Source: Chrysomallon squamiferum (Eukaryota; Mollusca; Gastropoda; Neomphalida; Peltospiridae). Taken from it: a stretch of DNA of 64,000 nucleotides. This document shows, piece by piece, positions 60,675-64,000 of this stretch. Position numbers and translations under genes: made by a program. The notes beneath the pieces were generated by a model. It made no database searches. It was not told the DNA's origin and was given only the letters and a program-made list of their open reading frames with translations. Where the stretch lies: the NCBI GenBank assembly GCA_012295275.1, contig CM022671.1, positions 28,692,250-28,756,249 of the forward strand, given 5' to 3'. How positions within the stretch are numbered: position 1 is the first letter of the stretch; each line of letters begins with the position of its first letter.

Positions 60675-61332
60675 GTTAATTTTCATAATAATAAATATAA
60701 TGATAATGATGATGATGATGGTAATAATAATAACAACAAATAGCAACAACTACGACAACAATGACAACAACAAGAATAACAAACACTTACCTTTAATCAC
60801 CGATCTTTCTCTCAGCTGTAATGCTATATACGACAACCACAAACTGCAAGTATCGATGTCTGACGCCAAACTCTTGTGATAAAAATAACAAAACCGGGGG
60901 ACACTAGAAATACCGCGGTTTATCTCGACGTCCGCCGATACGACAAAGCGTCACAAGTGACAGACAAACCAAGCAAAGCCATCTAATCGCGAAAACAAGA
61001 GATACGACCGACCCGTGTTAACATTGGTTTCCTTTACCTTCTGACCAAATGAAACCGTGATGTCGAAGATGTAGCAGAACAGAGGGTAAGTATTACAGAG
61101 GAGAGAGGGGGGGGTGGGAAGGCTGGGACATGATTTAAGAATCGTTGAAAATATGTTTTTTAAAGGCGCTCTGACGCCCAAGGCACATTCGGACGGAAAC
61201 TATTTAGTGAAGCAGATAAACTGCGACAAAGGGTTTTCTGAAAGTGTATTAATTTCGCGATCCATTAACGAACGAAAAGGAACAAGTCCTGCTGTTTCGA
61301 GGGTTGAAGCTCTGGCGGTGCTACGAGCGTCT

Positions 61333-61345
61333 GTTGCTTGGCAAC
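61333..61345. promoter_or_regulatory. X-box-like motif (RFX type)
   Basis: GTTGCTTGGCAAC, an inverted-repeat match to the RFX X-box pattern RYYNYY-N(1-3)-RRNRAC. It lies in a 250-base patch with more G+C than its surroundings. RFX sites mark promoters of ciliary genes in many animals, but no coding exon was recognised beside it. Confidence 0.4.
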
Positions 61346-61555
61346 GGCAGCGTTTGAGAAACACCGTGACCTTGACTTCTTAAAATTAATACAGGTGTTC
61401 TAATTAGATGTCACATTTTGAAACTCTCTGTCTAAGTCTGTTGATTTAAGATTTTAAAACTCTCTGTCTGTCTGTCACATAAACCCTACTCAGGCTTTTT
61501 CTTGTTTTTTCCCATTCCAGGCAGTGCTCCGTAAGAGATTAACAAAGCTTTGGCA

Positions 61556-61559
61556 ATTA

Positions 61560-61624
<65 letters not shown>

Positions 61625-61640
61625 TATTATTATTATCGTA
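61556..61640. repeat. (TTA)n microsatellite
   Basis: A TTA tract followed by mixed AAT and (CAT)n (61664-61693) units. Confidence 0.95.
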
Positions 61641-62278
61641 ATGATGACAATAATAATAATAATAATCTATCATCATCATCATCATCATCATCAGTGTTAT
61701 CATGGTCTTTATTATCACCGTCGTCATCATCATTATTATTTTTTAAAAAGCTAGAATCTTTATACATTATAAATACATGTGAATTAATTCTCTACATTTC
61801 ACGAACCTGCAGCTGCTTGACAGAAGCTATAACCGAAATTATAATAATATAGATTACATAAATGGAGTGCCTTGATTTTGACCTTTTTTTCTTCATTTTT
61901 CTGGCAACAGCCCATCAAGATACGAACAACAAAGGAACAAAAAGTAATAAACATACAATATAAAATAAATAAATAAAAGCTCTGATATAATTAGCAGCTA
62001 TAAACTCTGCAACAAAGCCTACCTTTAATTTATTTTTTTTTTTTTTTTTTTTTTTTTTTTCTTTTTTTTCAAACGTAACATTAGCATTATTTATGCATTG
62101 TGAGAAAGAAGAACTTCAAACACTCTGTTATAGTTAGTTCTAAACACGACACGTTAGAAGTGTCTGTTTTAAAATTAAAACTGGAAAGTCATTTGTATCA
62201 TGCTTTGTGTCTCAAAGCAGAGGTAAATCGATAGAATTAAATGATTATATTAATGTTAAAACAACAACAACAACAGCT

Positions 62279-62283
62279 TCTAT

Positions 62284-62318
<35 letters not shown>

Positions 62319-62690
62319 TTAGTACTACTGCTACAACTTAAACTACAACAACAAGTACTACCGTTAGTGCTGCTATTAATACAGCTACCACTACTACTAC
62401 AACAACAACAACTGCTTCTATTACTACTACTACTACTACTATTAGTACTACTGCTACAACTTCAACTACAACAACAAGTATTACTGTTAGTACTGCTATT
62501 AATACAGCTATCACTACTACAACAACAAGTACTACTACAGGTACTGCTATTAATACTACGACTACTACGACTACAACAACAACACGTACTACTACTAGTA
62601 CTGCTATTAATACTAGTACTACAACTACTACTACTGCTACTACTATAACTACAACAAGTACTACTACTAGTACTTATTTAATTATACTAC
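62279..62690. repeat. (ACT)n/(ACA)n trinucleotide field
   Basis: About 410 bases of TAC/ACT and ACA units with a longer internal period (for example TACTACTACTACTATTAGTA at about 62301 and 62421). It is the complement type of the field at 62818-63190. Confidence 0.9.
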
Positions 62691-62817
62691 TACAACTATT
62701 AGTACTACTACAAGCCTAGTGCTGCTACTATTGCAGTACAATTATTACGACTGCAGTAGTAAAATAGGAAAGCATTTAAGAAAGTGGATGTTATATTATT
62801 AAACGAATTCTTCATGT

Positions 62818-63190
62818 AGTTGTAATAGTAGTAATAGTAGTAGTAGTAGTAGTAATAAAAATAACTGAAATAATAGTAGTTTTAGTAGCAGTAGTAAAAA
62901 TAACTGTAGTAATAATAGTTCTCATAGCAGTAGTAGTAACTGTTTGTAAAAGTAGTGGTAATAGTAGTACTGTAGTAGTAGTACATGTGGATGTTGTTGC
63001 ACTAGTAGTAATGCTGATAGCTGTAATAGTGGTATTAATATTAGTAGCAGTAGTAGTTGTTATAGTAGTAGTAAAAGTAGTGGTAGCAACTGTAGTAGTA
63101 ATAGTTGTAGCAGTAGTAGTAAAAGTAATGGTAAATGTTGTTACTAATGTTGATGTTCTATTTGTAGAAGTAATATTAATATTACTCATA
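62818..63190. repeat. (AGT)n trinucleotide field
   Basis: About 370 bases of imperfect AGT/GTA units in the opposite sense to 62279-62690, with a 130-base spacer between them. Confidence 0.9.
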
Positions 63191-64000
63191 ATTATACAGT
63201 AGTTTATATAATAGTATTAAAATTCTTACTAATTCTACTAATGCTAATCTTTGAATCAGTTATTGAAGGAGGTCTTCAGGGATTTGTAGTCTTATAATTA
63301 TTACTTACATAATATCAGTGATAGTCTATTACCACCGGTCACCTTTGTGGTTGGGGGAAGAAGTCAAGGGAGATTACTCAAATCAATCTACCGAAATATT
63401 CTGTACTGAGTTATCTCTATTCATTTGGGAAAAATAACACCATAAAAGTGCGTTTATATGTTGAAATAAATAAATAAATATTTATCACTAAGAATTTATC
63501 ATATATATGTATACATAAACACATATATATGGGTATGGTAGTTTGTACCTAAGATCAGTTACTCAGAAAAAAATTGTTTTCAAAACGTAGATCAAAGGTT
63601 CAAGCAGGTCTTTTAAAATTTATTTCTAAAACAGTATCAAGTTCGTGCTCCTTAATATAAAGAACCGATTCATATTTTATGACTTTTTTGTTGTTGTTGT
63701 TCTTCTTCTTCTCTATGCTTTAATTGGATGTATTCATCTAAAGATGGGTGGTTGCGTGAACGACATTCATCGTAATAACACTGTGAATATTTTACGAGGT
63801 GCTCTGATTATTACAGAGTTACTCACGAGTGCAGGTGATGCTGATAACAGTTCGAAGTAGTTCCGGCGACATTTTGTAATAAAAGAGAAAATGCACGCCT
63901 GTCGTGGGCCAGTAGTGTAAGAGCCTGGTCTTATTTTCTCCAGTTTTAGTGTTAATGTGTATGTATTTATGTGCGATTGTATTTGTGTTTGTGTATATAT

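Noticed and set aside
61114-61383. 89-codon plus-strand frame in the G+C-richer patch
   Set aside because: No recognisable domain; begins in a G-run and has no splice or context support.
62241-63202. Poly-Leu/Gln and poly-Val/Thr open frames
   Set aside because: Translated trinucleotide fields.

Overview
This is animal nuclear DNA: AT-rich, intron-bearing genes, very long microsatellites (especially (TC)n), fragmented non-LTR and DNA transposons, and a tandem tRNA cluster. Gene content and molluscan-looking SINE traces suggest a lophotrochozoan, probably a mollusc; the species is not determinable by reading. One 200-base assembly gap lies at 1301-1500.

Layout. 1-1300: diverged direct repeats. 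1501-5005: a decayed non-LTR retrotransposon (L1/Tx1-like) on the minus strand. 5006-19130: a valine-only tRNA cluster. Eight near-intact tRNA-Val genes (AAC on plus; TAC and CAC on minus) and many broken ones sit in repeated cassettes with shared spacers, (TC)n tracts and a minisatellite. Several tRNAs are split by retro-insertions at nearly the same point. One insertion (8316-10516) is a processed copy of a host mRNA with a poly(A) tract and a 14-base target duplication. It carries two intact ORFs in tandem, SMIM4/UQCC5 and BRAWNIN/UQCC6, both mitochondrial complex III assembly microproteins.

20562-28012: GOSR1 (Golgi Qb-SNARE), plus strand, eight coding exons, with a MITE in intron 2. 31663-33808: a four-exon CENPV/GFA-domain gene on minus, tail-to-tail with GOSR1. 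36958-43155: a secreted, probably GPI-anchored alpha-carbonic anhydrase, plus strand, eight exons, with a Tigger/pogo-type transposon remnant in intron 6. 48382-50185: a Tctex1-type dynein light chain gene on minus. 50.2-64 kb: no recognised gene; minisatellites, trinucleotide fields and long dinucleotide arrays dominate, with one X-box-like motif near 61.34 kb.

The most notable signals are the two-cistron retrocopy, which implies that a single mRNA encodes two partner microproteins, and recurrent retro-insertion into tRNA-Val genes. The multi-exon models were built by reading splice sites and checking that every phase joins; they were not run through any program.
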